The notes beneath the pieces are model-generated. The model worked only from the letters and a program-made list of their open reading frames with translations. It was not told the origin of the DNA and made no database searches. 64,000 bases of DNA, taken from Exiguobacterium aurantiacum. Its GTDB lineage: Bacteria > Bacillota > Bacilli > Exiguobacteriales > Exiguobacteriaceae. Both the position numbers and the translations under genes were made by a program. Numbering within the stretch: position 1 is the first letter of the stretch; the number at the start of each line of letters is the position of its first letter. This document shows, piece after piece, positions 1-8,962 of this stretch. Location: positions 1,950,501-2,014,500 of the forward strand of contig NZ_CP101462.1 in NCBI RefSeq assembly GCF_024362205.1. The letters run 5' to 3'.

Positions 1-92
1 AGAGTTGCCAATTCGTAATCAATCTCTAAGCGCAGCACCGGAATCCGTTTTTCTGCGTCTTTTCTTTTGAATGCCTCGATCACTTGTTTCAT
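1..92 (-). CDS. unknown protein, N-terminal fragment (cut by window edge)
   Basis: Only the first 30 residues are inside the window. They read MKQVIEAFKRKDAEKRIPVL and continue hydrophilic. The start ATG (92-90) is preceded by AAAGGAGTG at about 101-110, a good ribosome site. An extended -10 (TGATATACT on the minus strand, 148-156) lies about 60 bases upstream. The fragment is too short to assign a family. In Bacillus the gene beyond yktA is yktB, but nothing visible here proves that identity. Confidence 0.6.
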   Translation of the reverse strand, partial: MKQVIEAFKRKDAEKRIPVLRLEIDYELAT

Positions 93-290
93 GAGATGCC
101 ACACTCCTTTAGTTGGGCTACAAGTTACGGTTTAGTGAGTTGAATTGAGTATATCAGATGAGATTCAAAAAGGAAAGAGAATTGTCTGACTATTTTGAAT
201 TTTTTATCTTAGTGAGTATATTCCCATTTCAACTGACGCTAAACCTGAATTAACTGTTAATGATATGTACCCTATTTATAAGAGAACTAA

Positions 291-331
291 CAAAAAAAGC
301 ATGAGAAAACTGTTCCGTTCTCCCATGCTTT
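291..331 (-). terminator. rho-independent terminator of the yktA-like gene
   Basis: On the minus strand AGCATGGGAGAA pairs with TTCTCATGCT (one bulge), followed by seven T. It lies just past the stop codon at 339. Confidence 0.8.
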
Positions 332-338
332 CCAGCAG

Positions 339-605
339 TTACAATTTTATAATCTTTGCATTTGATTTTAGGGCCGCTTGGACCGTACGATAGGTAGAGT
401 ATCCGGTCTGTTCGTCGTGCACGGCGCTCAGTTGTTTTTCTTCTGATTTCGATGTCACGATTTGTTTGAACGACCGATACGCATCCAAAAACGTTTCGCG
501 GTCGACACCGCCTTCATTGGCAAGGGCGACTTGATTGTAGAACTCGACGACTTCTATGAGCTCATCCGTCGTCCAGTCCGGATTAATCGGATAGTTGATT
601 TGCAT
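339..605 (-). CDS. yktA: UPF0223 family protein, YktA-like
   Basis: An 88-residue acidic, helical protein of unknown function. The opening MQINYPINPDWTTDELIEVV and the later FKQIVTSK and DEQTGYSTYR segments match my recollection of the UPF0223 (YktA) family, which is about 90 residues long. The start was set at 605 because GAGGTGA ends six bases before that ATG; an earlier in-frame start at 626 has no ribosome site. It is divergent from speA, the same neighbour YktA has in Bacillus subtilis. Its role is unknown; the small size and lack of membrane segments suggest a soluble accessory protein. Confidence 0.8.
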   Translation of the reverse strand: MQINYPINPDWTTDELIEVVEFYNQVALANEGGVDRETFLDAYRSFKQIVTSKSEEKQLSAVHDEQTGYSTYRTVQAALKSNAKIIKL

Positions 606-624
606 ATTCTTCACCTCGACAACC

Positions 625-675
625 ATTGTATCAACAAAAAAAACTATTGCAAGTTGGGATAGAAATCACTATAGT
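625..675. promoter_or_regulatory. back-to-back promoters sharing one palindromic -35 (yktA / speA)
   Basis: TTGCAA at 647-652 is its own reverse complement. Rightward it is 17 bases from TATAGT (670-675), giving a sigma-A-like promoter for speA. Leftward it is 16 bases from TACAAT (minus strand, 630-625), giving a promoter for yktA with a very short leader. The rightward call is the stronger one. Polymerase binding would be mutually exclusive if both are real (inference). Confidence 0.45.
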
Positions 676-777
676 TTTTTTGTTGCATTGTTTTTTAAAA
701 CGAAACGTCTAAAATGACATGAGATTGAACCTAAACCGACAACCCATATACACACTGCTATCAAGGAGGACTTACTA

Positions 778-2259
778 TTGAAACTTAAAGGTGCTACACA
801 GCTCGAGACACCGCTCTTTGACACGTTGCTCACGCACGTGGACACGAATCCGATCGCATTCCACATCCCAGGCCATAAAGGCGGGAAAGGAATGGACCCT
901 GAGTTCCGCGACTTCATCGGCGAGAACGCTTTGAAGATCGACCTGATCAACATCGCCCCGCTCGATGACCTTCATCATCCGAAAGCGGCGATTGCCGAGG
1001 CCGAGCGCCTCGCAGCCGAAGCGTTCCGTGCCGACGAGACGTTCTTCTCAGTTCAAGGGACATCAAGCGCCATCATGGCAATGATCATGGGCGTCGTCGG
1101 ACCGAACGAGAAGATCATTGTGCCGCGCAACGTCCATAAATCTGTTATGTCCGCGCTCGTCTTGACCGGGGCCCACCCTGTCTTCATTCACCCTGAATAT
1201 GATGAGACGTACGGGATCGCCCACGGAATCACGGCAAGCGCCGTCGAACGCGCCCTCGAGATGCACCCTGACACGAAAGCGGTCCTCGTCATCAATCCGA
1301 CGTACTTCGGGATCGCCGGTGATTTAGAACGGATCGTCGCTGTCGCCCACGCCCAGGACGTACCGGTCCTCGTTGATGAGGCACATGGTGTCCATTTGCC
1401 GTTCCACGACGAACTCCCGCTCTCGGCAATGCAAGCCGGCGCGGACGTCGCGGCGACGAGCGTCCACAAGCTTGGCGGTTCGATGACGGGAAGTTCGATT
1501 TTGAACGTCCGTCGCGGACTCGTCTCACCGGAACGGATTCACGCGATGCTCTCGATGATCACGACGACATCGACATCATACCTCCTCCTCGCGTCGCTCG
1601 ATGCGGCCCGTCGCCAATTGGCGACGAAAGGGGAAGCGATGAACGAACGTGCCCTCACGCTCGCCCGTACGGCTCGTACGGCCATCAATAACATGCCGCA
1701 CTTGTCGGTCTACGGTCACGCCGAACTTCATTCAGAGTCCACGTACGCACTCGACGAGACGAAAATTCTCGTCTCGGTCCGCGAGCTCGGGATCACCGGT
1801 TTCGAAGTCGAGAAATATTTGCGTGAGACGCACCGCATCGAAGTCGAGATGTCGGATTTGTTGAACGTCTTGTTCATCGTGACGAGCGCCGACGATGAGT
1901 CGACGATTCAAGCGTTGATTGACGGGATGCGTGACGTTGTATCGGTCTACGACCAATCTGGAAACGATTCGCTATCGATCATGCTCCCAGAGATTCCACC
2001 ACTCGCACTCAGCCCACGTGACGCTTTCTACGAGGAGACGGAAACGATCCCCCTCGAGAACGCCGTCGGACGCATCTCGGCCGAGTTCATTATGGTGTAT
2101 CCGCCTGGAATTCCAATCATCATTCCAGGAGAGCTCATCACGACATCGACACTCGAATACATCATGGCCAACATCGAGGCCGGTTTACCGGTCCAAGGCC
2201 TTGAAGACGAGTCGCTCCAAATGATCAAAGTCATCCAACAAACGAAAGCCATCCGCTAA
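778..2259 (+). CDS. speA: arginine decarboxylase-family PLP enzyme (Orn/Lys/Arg decarboxylase)
   Basis: A 493-residue fold-type I PLP decarboxylase. The family removes CO2 from arginine, lysine or ornithine; the Bacillus SpeA homologue makes agmatine for spermidine synthesis. An N-terminal HIPGHKGG motif (about 29-36), FSVQGTSSA for phosphate binding, DEAHG, and SVHK with the probable Schiff-base Lys231 are all present. Length is close to SpeA (about 490). The start is TTG at 778 with AAGGAGG seven bases upstream; no ATG fits. It is a single-gene unit with its own promoter and terminator. The position beside yktA and pdhD matches Bacillus and supports arginine as substrate, although lysine cannot be excluded from sequence alone. 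Confidence 0.88.
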   Translation: MKLKGATQLETPLFDTLLTHVDTNPIAFHIPGHKGGKGMDPEFRDFIGENALKIDLINIAPLDDLHHPKAAIAEAERLAAEAFRADETFFSVQGTSSAIMAMIMGVVGPNEKIIVPRNVHKSVMSALVLTGAHPVFIHPEYDETYGIAHGITASAVERALEMHPDTKAVLVINPTYFGIAGDLERIVAVAHAQDVPVLVDEAHGVHLPFHDELPLSAMQAGADVAATSVHKLGGSMTGSSILNVRRGLVSPERIHAMLSMITTTSTSYLLLASLDAARRQLATKGEAMNERALTLARTARTAINNMPHLSVYGHAELHSESTYALDETKILVSVRELGITGFEVEKYLRETHRIEVEMSDLLNVLFIVTSADDESTIQALIDGMRDVVSVYDQSGNDSLSIMLPEIPPLALSPRDAFYEETETIPLENAVGRISAEFIMVYPPGIPIIIPGELITTSTLEYIMANIEAGLPVQGLEDESLQMIKVIQQTKAIR

Positions 2260-2263
2260 GACG

Positions 2264-2300
2264 AAAGCGAGCCGGTCCAATGGACCGGCTCGCTTTGTTG
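2264..2300 (+). terminator. speA terminator
   Basis: AAAGCGAGCCGGTCC pairs with GGACCGGCTCGCTTT around a three-base loop (2264-2296). The T-tract is poor, so the long GC-rich stem carries the call. Confidence 0.75.
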
Positions 2301-2359
2301 TGTCATCAAAAGAAAAGGTGGCTTATGATGATCGAATTGCTTCCCCTACGTTCTATTAT

Positions 2360-2375
2360 AAGAAAACGCTTACAT
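2360..2375. promoter_or_regulatory. cre-like site (CcpA box) in a convergent 3' region
   Basis: The minus strand reads ATGTAAGCGTTTTCTT, which fits the Gram-positive cre consensus TGNAANCGNWNNCW. It overlaps the stop codon of the DUF3055-type gene and lies far from any start codon, so it may be chance or an unconventional site. Confidence 0.35.
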
Positions 2376-2696
2376 ATTTTCAAGGGGTGAATTTTCTGTT
2401 TGATTGGATTCAGTCTCACTTTCATTTAGACAAAGGCGTAAAAACTCGGCGACGTGGCCGGTGTCGCGCAAAGCGATACCGAGCATCGGATAGAGTTGTC
2501 TCGGTTCTTCGAGCGCGTGGACGTCAAGAAGGGCAGACTGTCCGGTCTGCATACAGACGACGAGCACTTTTCCCATGAATTGATGCGTATACACAAAGCC
2601 GAAATCATAACGTGACGTCTCGGTTTCGATTCCCGTGAAGCGGACACGGCTCGTCTCAGAGACGGTATATAACAATTCTTCATCGAACGCCATCAT
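2370..2696 (-). CDS. DUF3055 / SAV0927-type conserved protein
   Basis: A 108-residue soluble protein. The core RYDFGFVYTHQFMGKVLVVC followed by MQTGQSALL resembles the DUF3055 (SAV0927) family of Bacillales, which has no established function. The start ATG at 2696 follows AAAGGAGGG with four bases of spacing; the upstream in-frame start lies within that ribosome site. It is monocistronic, divergent from the acetyltransferase gene and convergent with speA. The C-terminal tail is acidic and polar. The family call is from memory of the motif pattern, so moderate. Confidence 0.65.
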   Translation of the reverse strand: MMAFDEELLYTVSETSRVRFTGIETETSRYDFGFVYTHQFMGKVLVVCMQTGQSALLDVHALEEPRQLYPMLGIALRDTGHVAEFLRLCLNESETESNQTENSPLENM

Positions 2697-2768
2697 CGTT
2701 CCCTCCTTTCTCACTTCATTCCTTATTTTCCTTTATACTGAACGTACGAAACATAAGGAGGACGACTG

Positions 2769-3212
2769 ATGAAGATTCGAAAAGCGAACGAACAAGATTG
2801 CGACGAACTGGTGCGACTCATGCGGCAATTATGGCCAGACGTGCCTGAAGCCGAATTGATCCCTGAGGTGCGGCTCGGGATTCGTTCCGGCAAGATGCAC
2901 TATTTTATTGCGGAAACGGATGAACCGGTCGGCTTTTGTCAGCTCAGCTTCCGGCATGACTACGTCCCAGGAGCGACATCTTCCCCGACTGCCTTCTTAG
3001 AAGGGATTTACGTCGTCGAAACCGCGCGGCAACAAGATGTGGCGACACGGCTCGTCGATGCCGCCTCCGCGTTCGCCCGGTCGAAAGGATGCGACGAACT
3101 CGCCTCCGACACGGAAGTGGAGAACGGCGGAAGCCAACGGTTCCATGAACGCATCGGCTTCCGAGAAGTCGAACGGACCGTCCATTACGTGAAAAAGCTC
3201 TCTCGCGAGTAA
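2769..3212 (+). CDS. GNAT acetyltransferase, aminoglycoside 6'-N-acetyltransferase-like
   Basis: A 147-residue GNAT-fold enzyme that would move an acetyl group from acetyl-CoA to an amine. The region from FLEGIYVVETARQQDVATRL through KGCDELASDTEVEN to RFHERIGFREVERTVHYVKK is the pattern of chromosomal AAC(6')-I enzymes, not that of RimI-type protein acetylases. The acetyl-CoA pyrophosphate loop is weaker than usual (ARQQDVA instead of R-x-x-G-x-A). AAGGAGG sits nine bases before ATG 2769. It stands alone, with a terminator overlapping its stop codon. Whether it modifies drugs or an unknown amine cannot be read from sequence. Confidence 0.8.
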   Translation: MKIRKANEQDCDELVRLMRQLWPDVPEAELIPEVRLGIRSGKMHYFIAETDEPVGFCQLSFRHDYVPGATSSPTAFLEGIYVVETARQQDVATRLVDAASAFARSKGCDELASDTEVENGGSQRFHERIGFREVERTVHYVKKLSRE

Positions 3213-3229
3213 GCGAGAGAGCTTTTGAC
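3193..3229. terminator. bidirectional terminator between GNAT gene and pdhD
   Basis: AAAAGCTCTCTCGC (3193-3206) pairs with GCGAGAGAGCTTTT (3213-3226). Short T-tracts exist on both strands. The stem includes the end of the GNAT gene and serves both convergent units. Confidence 0.85.
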
Positions 3230-4642
3230 TTATTTAACGACGTGGATTGGCATACCCATTGCGATTTCTGCCGCTTCCATTGCCATCTCACCGAGTGATG
3301 GGTGAGCGTGGATTGTAAGCGCGATATCTTCTGCAGTCATGCCTGCTTCGATAGCGAGACCAAGCTCGGCGATCATATCTGAAGCGCCAGTTCCCGCGAT
3401 TTGAGCACCGATCAAGAGACCGTCCTCTTTACGCGTGATGAGCTTCATGAAGCCGTCTGGCTCGTCGAGAGCGAGGGCACGGCCGTTCGCTGCGAATGGG
3501 AATTTCGATACAGTGATCTCAAGTCCTTCTTCTTTTGCGAGTGGCTCCGTATAACCGACTGTCGCAAGTTCAGGGTCAGTGAAGACGACCGCTGGGATTG
3601 CTGAGTAGTCGAGGTAAGCTGGCTTACCGGCAGCTGCCTCCGCTGCGACTTTCGCTTCGTAAGAAGCTTTGTGCGCGAGCGGTGGTCCTGGTACGATGTC
3701 GCCGATTGCGTAGATGTTTTCGTTCGACGTTTTGCACTGGTCGTCGATTTCGATGATGCCGCGGTCGCTGATTTTCACTTCGGCGTTTTCGAGACCGATG
3801 TCGCCAGTGTTTGGACGACGGCCGACTGTGACGAGGACGTAGTCCGCTTCAACAGACTGCTCTTCGCCGTTCACTTCAAACTTAACTGTTACGCCGTCTT
3901 CTGTTTCCTCGACGCCTTTTGCAAGAGCGTTCGTGTGAATCGTGACGTTACCTTTTTGTTTGAGTTTCTTTTTGACGATTTGCGTCATTTGTGGCTCGAA
4001 GCCAGACAAGATGTCGCTTGCGCCTTCAACGACAACGACTTCTGTATCGAAGTTCGCGTACGCTGTACCGAGCTCCATACCGATGTATCCGCCGCCGATG
4101 ACGACAAGTTTCTTCGGTACTTCAGGAAGAGCCAATGCGCCAGTTGAAGAAAGGACGCGTTTTGACCATTTGAACGATGGGATCTCGATTGGTGTTGAAC
4201 CAGTCGCGATAATCGCTTTTTTGAACTTGTAAGGAGTCGAGCTGTCTTCTGTGATGACACGAACTGTGTCTTCAGATGCGAAGAAAGCTTCACCTTGAAC
4301 GATTTCAATCTTGTTACCTTTCAAAAGGCCTTTGACGCCGCCAGTCAACTTGTTGACGACCGACTGTTTCCAGTCTTGGACTTTTGTGAAGTCGACTGAC
4401 ACGTTGTCAGACGTGATCCCCATTGAAGAGTGACCTTTTGCGTGCTGGAAGTTGTGACCAGCAGTGATCAATGCTTTCGATGGGATACAACCGACGTTCA
4501 AGCAGACGCCACCAAAGTTTCCTTTTTCGACGATCGTGACTTTAAGGCCGAGTTGTGCGCCACGGATGGCTGCGACGTATCCACCAGGACCGGCGCCGAT
4601 GACAAGCAAATCAGTTTCTTGTGCGAATTCTCCTACTACCAT
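3230..4642 (-). CDS. pdhD: dihydrolipoamide dehydrogenase, E3 of pyruvate dehydrogenase
   Basis: A 470-residue FAD disulfide oxidoreductase that reoxidises the lipoyl arms of E2 and passes electrons to NAD+. The FAD-binding GAGPGG (16-21), the redox pair Cys47/Cys52 in [13 protein letters not shown], a second NAD-binding [10 protein letters not shown], and the C-terminal catalytic His447/Glu452 (HPSLGE) are all visible. It is the last gene of pdhA-B-C-D. Its GGAGGG ribosome site lies inside the stop region of pdhC, four bases away, so translation is probably coupled. Full length for the family; no defect seen. Confidence 0.98.
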   Translation of the reverse strand: MVVGEFAQETDLLVIGAGPGGYVAAIRGAQLGLKVTIVEKGNFGGVCLNVGCIPSKALITAGHNFQHAKGHSSMGITSDNVSVDFTKVQDWKQSVVNKLTGGVKGLLKGNKIEIVQGEAFFASEDTVRVITEDSSTPYKFKKAIIATGSTPIEIPSFKWSKRVLSSTGALALPEVPKKLVVIGGGYIGMELGTAYANFDTEVVVVEGASDILSGFEPQMTQIVKKKLKQKGNVTIHTNALAKGVEETEDGVTVKFEVNGEEQSVEADYVLVTVGRRPNTGDIGLENAEVKISDRGIIEIDDQCKTSNENIYAIGDIVPGPPLAHKASYEAKVAAEAAAGKPAYLDYSAIPAVVFTDPELATVGYTEPLAKEEGLEITVSKFPFAANGRALALDEPDGFMKLITRKEDGLLIGAQIAGTGASDMIAELGLAIEAGMTAEDIALTIHAHPSLGEMAMEAAEIAMGMPIHVVK

Positions 4643-4646
4643 GTTC

Positions 4647-5939
4647 TTATCCCTCCATCATTAGAAGTGCTGGATCTTGAAGCAAGCGTTTCACCATGTT
4701 GAGTGCGTTTTGAGCAGTCGCACCGTCGATGAGGCGGTGGTCAAAGCTGAATGAAAGCGCGAGGACTGGAGCCGCGACGATTTCGCCGTCTTTGACGACA
4801 GCTTTTTCAGCAATGCGGCCGATACCGAGAATCGCAACTTCTGGGTGGTTAATGACAGGTGTGAACCATTGTCCACCAGCTGAACCGATGTTCGTGATTG
4901 TGATCGATCCGCCTTTCATGTCGTCCCCAGCAAGTTTGCCTTCACGTGCTTTACCGGCAAGCTCATTGATGTTTGTAGCGAGTGCATAGATTGATTTACG
5001 GTCTGCTTCTTTGACGACAGGTACAACGAGACCGTTGTCCGTATCAGCAGCGATACCGATGTTGTAGTAGTTTTTGTAGACGATTTCTTCGTTGACATCG
5101 TCGATTGACGCGTTGATGGCTGGGTAAGCTTTCGCTGCAGCTGTCAACGCTTTTACGACGAACGGCAAGTACGTGAGTTTCACGCCTTGGTCAGCAGCCA
5201 CTTGTTTGAACTCTTTACGGAGTGCAACGAGTTTCGTGACGTCGACTTCGTCCATGAGTGTAACGTGTGGAGCTGTGTGTTTCGAGTTGACCATTGCTTT
5301 CGAGATTGCTTTACGGATGCCACGGATTTTCTCGCGCGTTTCGAGTTCAGGTGTAGCTGACTCGTAAGGCTTGATTTCCGTTTTCGCTGCTGCTGCTGGA
5401 GCTACAGATTCTGTTTTCTCTGTTGTAGCTTCTGCTGCTGGCGCTTCACCGTTTGCGAATGCATCGATGTCTTCTTTCAAGACGCGGCCGTTGTCGCCAG
5501 AACCTTGGACTTCACGGATGTCGACGCCTTTTTCACGAGCGTACTTGCGGATTGAAGGCATTGCGATGACGCGCTCCGATTTGTGAAGTTGAACTTCACG
5601 CGGGCCGTCTTCTTTCACGTCTTCTTTCACGTCTTCTGTTTTCTCTTCAGCTTTTGGCTGTTCAGGAGCTGCTTCTTCTTCGCCAGCTGGCGCGTCACCT
5701 TCGATATCGAACGTGATGAGGACGTCGCCGACGACCGCAACTGTACCTTCAGAGACTTTAACGTCTTTTACTGTTCCATCAACTGGAGCAGGGATCTCAA
5801 CGACGGCTTTGTCGTTTTGAACTTCAAGAAGAATGTCATCTTCTTTTACTGTGTCCCCTGCTTTTACGAACCACTTGACGATTTCACCTTCGTGAATTCC
5901 TTCACCGATGTCTGGTAATTTAAATTCAAATACTGCCAC
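4647..5939 (-). CDS. pdhC: dihydrolipoamide acetyltransferase, E2 of pyruvate dehydrogenase
   Basis: A 430-residue E2 core that accepts the acetyl group from E1 and gives it to CoA. It has one N-terminal lipoyl domain with the lipoylated Lys44 ([11 protein letters not shown]), an Ala/Pro/Glu-rich linker, a peripheral subunit-binding domain (about 123-161, [15 protein letters not shown]), a second linker rich in Ala/Glu/Thr, and a catalytic domain ending in FDHRLIDGA with His401 and Asp405. The start is GTG 5939 with GGGAGG eight bases before it. A hairpin in the 76-base gap after pdhB may let E2 be expressed at its own level. Confidence 0.97.
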   Translation of the reverse strand: MAVFEFKLPDIGEGIHEGEIVKWFVKAGDTVKEDDILLEVQNDKAVVEIPAPVDGTVKDVKVSEGTVAVVGDVLITFDIEGDAPAGEEEAAPEQPKAEEKTEDVKEDVKEDGPREVQLHKSERVIAMPSIRKYAREKGVDIREVQGSGDNGRVLKEDIDAFANGEAPAAEATTEKTESVAPAAAAKTEIKPYESATPELETREKIRGIRKAISKAMVNSKHTAPHVTLMDEVDVTKLVALRKEFKQVAADQGVKLTYLPFVVKALTAAAKAYPAINASIDDVNEEIVYKNYYNIGIAADTDNGLVVPVVKEADRKSIYALATNINELAGKAREGKLAGDDMKGGSITITNIGSAGGQWFTPVINHPEVAILGIGRIAEKAVVKDGEIVAAPVLALSFSFDHRLIDGATAQNALNMVKRLLQDPALLMMEG

Positions 5940-5974
5940 TGGTTTTTCCTCCCATCAATTCATCATGTAAACAC

Positions 5975-6004
5975 AACGAGGGAGACAATTCTCCCTCATC
6001 GTTA
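5975..6004 (-). promoter_or_regulatory. stem-loop in the pdhB-pdhC gap
   Basis: GAGGGAGA (5978-5985) and TCTCCCTC (5990-5997) pair around a four-base loop, with no T-tract on the minus strand. It is more likely an mRNA processing or stability element than a terminator (inference). Confidence 0.5.
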
Positions 6005-6015
6005 CTTGAACACGA

Positions 6016-6993
6016 TCAGAAGTTGATAACTTCCTTAACTTTTGCAACGACATCTTTATGGTCAGGTAACCATGCGTCTTCACCTTGTGCGAAAGCGAAG
6101 ACAGTGTCTGGTGCAGTTACACGAAGCACTGGTGCCTCGAGGTGAAGAATTGCGCGTTCTTGAATTTCAGTTACAACGTTTGCCGCAATCCCTGCTTGAC
6201 GTTGTGCTTCTTGAACGACGATTGCGCGGCCAGTCTTTTTAACTGACTCGACGATTGTGTCGATATCAAGCGGGCTAACTGTCATGAGGTCGATTACTTC
6301 GACGTTAATGTTTTCTTTTTCGAGCTCTTCTGCCGCTTTAAGTGACGTATGGACCATTGCACCGTAAGTGATGATCGAAACGTCAGTTCCTTCGCGTTTC
6401 ACGTCAGCTTTTCCAAGCTCGATCGTGTAGTCGCCTTCTGGAACTTCGCCACGGAATGAACGGTAAAGCTTCATGTGCTCGAGGAATACGACTGGGTCGT
6501 TGTCACGGATCGATGCGATCAAAAGACCTTTTGCATCGTATGGCGTTGACGGGATGACGACTTTAAGACCAGGTGTCTGAGCCATCAAGCCTTCAAGGCT
6601 ATCCGCGTGAAGTTCTGGTGTTTTAACACCGCCACCGAATGGTGAACGGATTGTAACCGGTTGGCTGTAAGCGCCGCCTGAACGGTAACGCATACGTGCC
6701 ATTTGAGCAGCGACTGAGTCGAACACTTCGAAGACGAATCCGAAGAATTGAACTTCCATGATCGGACGGAAGCCTGTGAGGCTAAGACCGATTGCAAGAC
6801 CACCGATACCAGACTCAGCGAGTGGCGTATCGAAGACGCGGTCTTCGCCGAACTCATCTTGAAGTCCTTCCGTTGCACGGAAGACCCCACCGTTTTTACC
6901 AACGTCTTCTCCGAAGAGAAGTACTTTCTCGTCGCGCTTCATTTCAACGCGCATCGCATCAGTAATCGCTTGGATCATTGTCATTTGAGCCAT
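6016..6993 (-). CDS. pdhB: pyruvate dehydrogenase E1 component, beta subunit
   Basis: A 325-residue partner of PdhA; the alpha2-beta2 E1 decarboxylates pyruvate with thiamine diphosphate and reductively acetylates the E2 lipoyl arm. The family features are clear: [18 protein letters not shown] near residue 27, then [18 protein letters not shown], then [18 protein letters not shown], and a C-terminal transketolase-like domain with [15 protein letters not shown]. Full length (Bacillus 325). It starts three bases after pdhA and its ribosome site AAAGGAG is inside the pdhA tail, so the two subunits are probably translationally coupled. Confidence 0.98.
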   Translation of the reverse strand: MAQMTMIQAITDAMRVEMKRDEKVLLFGEDVGKNGGVFRATEGLQDEFGEDRVFDTPLAESGIGGLAIGLSLTGFRPIMEVQFFGFVFEVFDSVAAQMARMRYRSGGAYSQPVTIRSPFGGGVKTPELHADSLEGLMAQTPGLKVVIPSTPYDAKGLLIASIRDNDPVVFLEHMKLYRSFRGEVPEGDYTIELGKADVKREGTDVSIITYGAMVHTSLKAAEELEKENINVEVIDLMTVSPLDIDTIVESVKKTGRAIVVQEAQRQAGIAANVVTEIQERAILHLEAPVLRVTAPDTVFAFAQGEDAWLPDHKDVVAKVKEVINF

Positions 6994-6996
6994 AAC

Positions 6997-8100
<1,104 letters not shown>

Positions 8101-8273
8101 TCAACTATGAGACAATTGTCTTTTTTGTGATCAAACACTACCTCAAATCTTAAGTGTATCTGTCCAAAAAAGCAATCTGTATTAACGTGATTCAGGAAAG
8201 TAACACTTATCCTGCCGTTTCCTAGTCAGTATAAAACGGGTTGTTATAATAACGCAAAAAATATGCTCACCCC

Positions 8274-8289
8274 ATAAAAACGCTTACAT
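8274..8289. promoter_or_regulatory. weak cre-like sequence upstream of pdhA
   Basis: The minus strand reads ATGTAAGCGTTTTTAT, one mismatch from the cre consensus. It is about 190 bases upstream of pdhA, in the 330-base divergent gap with def. Confidence 0.3.
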
Positions 8290-8329
8290 GAACACATCCT
8301 TCCTTTCATTTCGGCTCTGTATCATTTTC

Positions 8330-8380
8330 ATTTCACCTTCTGTACCATCTAGGTGAAATGACTAATAAATATGATATAAT
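8330..8380 (+). promoter_or_regulatory. def promoter with overlapping 9-bp inverted repeat
   Basis: An extended -10 TGATATAAT ends at 8380, with GTGAAA (8353-8358) at -35 spacing 16. ATTTCACCT (8330-8338) and AGGTGAAAT (8351-8359) form a perfect inverted repeat with a 12-base spacer, and its right arm covers the -35. This has the layout of a repressor operator. The rest of 8083-8330 holds nothing else I can support. Confidence 0.55.
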
Positions 8381-8412
8381 TGGTCATATCGCCATTGGAA
8401 AGGAAGTTTTGC

Positions 8413-8952
8413 ATGTTAACGATGAAAGATGTGATTCGTGAAGGAGACGAGCGGCTCCGCACCCGTTCAATCGAGGTCCCGGTCCCACCAACGGCAGAAG
8501 ACCTTGCCTTACTCGACGAGATGGAGACGTTCCTCGTCAATAGCCAGGACCCCGAGATCAGCGAAAAGTATGAACTTCGCGGAGGTGTCGGCATCGCCGC
8601 GCCCCAGCTCGGCGTGAACCGACGTTTCTTCACGGTCCTGCTCCACGAAGAAGAAGAGACATTCAAACTATCGATTTTCAATCCGAAAATCACGAGCCAT
8701 TCGGTCGAGCAGACGTACTTAAACGGCGGTGAAGGCTGTTTATCTGTCGACCGCGTCGTCAAAGGCAACGTACCCCGCCATCGTCGCATCACGATTGAAG
8801 GATTCGACCGTGACGGTGCCCCAATCAAATTGCGTCTCCGTGGGATGCGCGCCATCGTCTGTCAGCATGAGCTCGATCATTTGGATGGGGTCTTGTTCTA
8901 CGACCGCATCAATCCGACCAACCCGTTAGAGACCTACGGTGAACCGATTTGA
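8413..8952 (+). CDS. def: peptide deformylase
   Basis: A 179-residue metallo-deformylase that removes the N-formyl group from new proteins. All three family motifs are present: GGVGIAAPQLG, EGCLS (metal Cys) and QHELDH (two metal His and the catalytic Glu). The insertion between motif 1 and 2 and the length fit the Gram-positive type 2 enzyme (Bacillus DefB, about 184). The start was set at ATG 8413 (MLTMKDVI), eight bases after AAAGGAAG. In Bacillus defB also lies between ykrA and pdhA. The downstream lipoprotein gene starts about ten bases after its stop, probably one transcript. Confidence 0.95.
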   Translation: MLTMKDVIREGDERLRTRSIEVPVPPTAEDLALLDEMETFLVNSQDPEISEKYELRGGVGIAAPQLGVNRRFFTVLLHEEEETFKLSIFNPKITSHSVEQTYLNGGEGCLSVDRVVKGNVPRHRRITIEGFDRDGAPIKLRLRGMRAIVCQHELDHLDGVLFYDRINPTNPLETYGEPI

Positions 8953-8962
8953 GGTGACAAGT

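Noticed and set aside
2300-2578. 92-residue plus-strand frame
   Set aside because: It runs across the speA terminator region and antisense to the DUF3055-type gene, has no ribosome site, and turns into arginine-rich shadow sequence.
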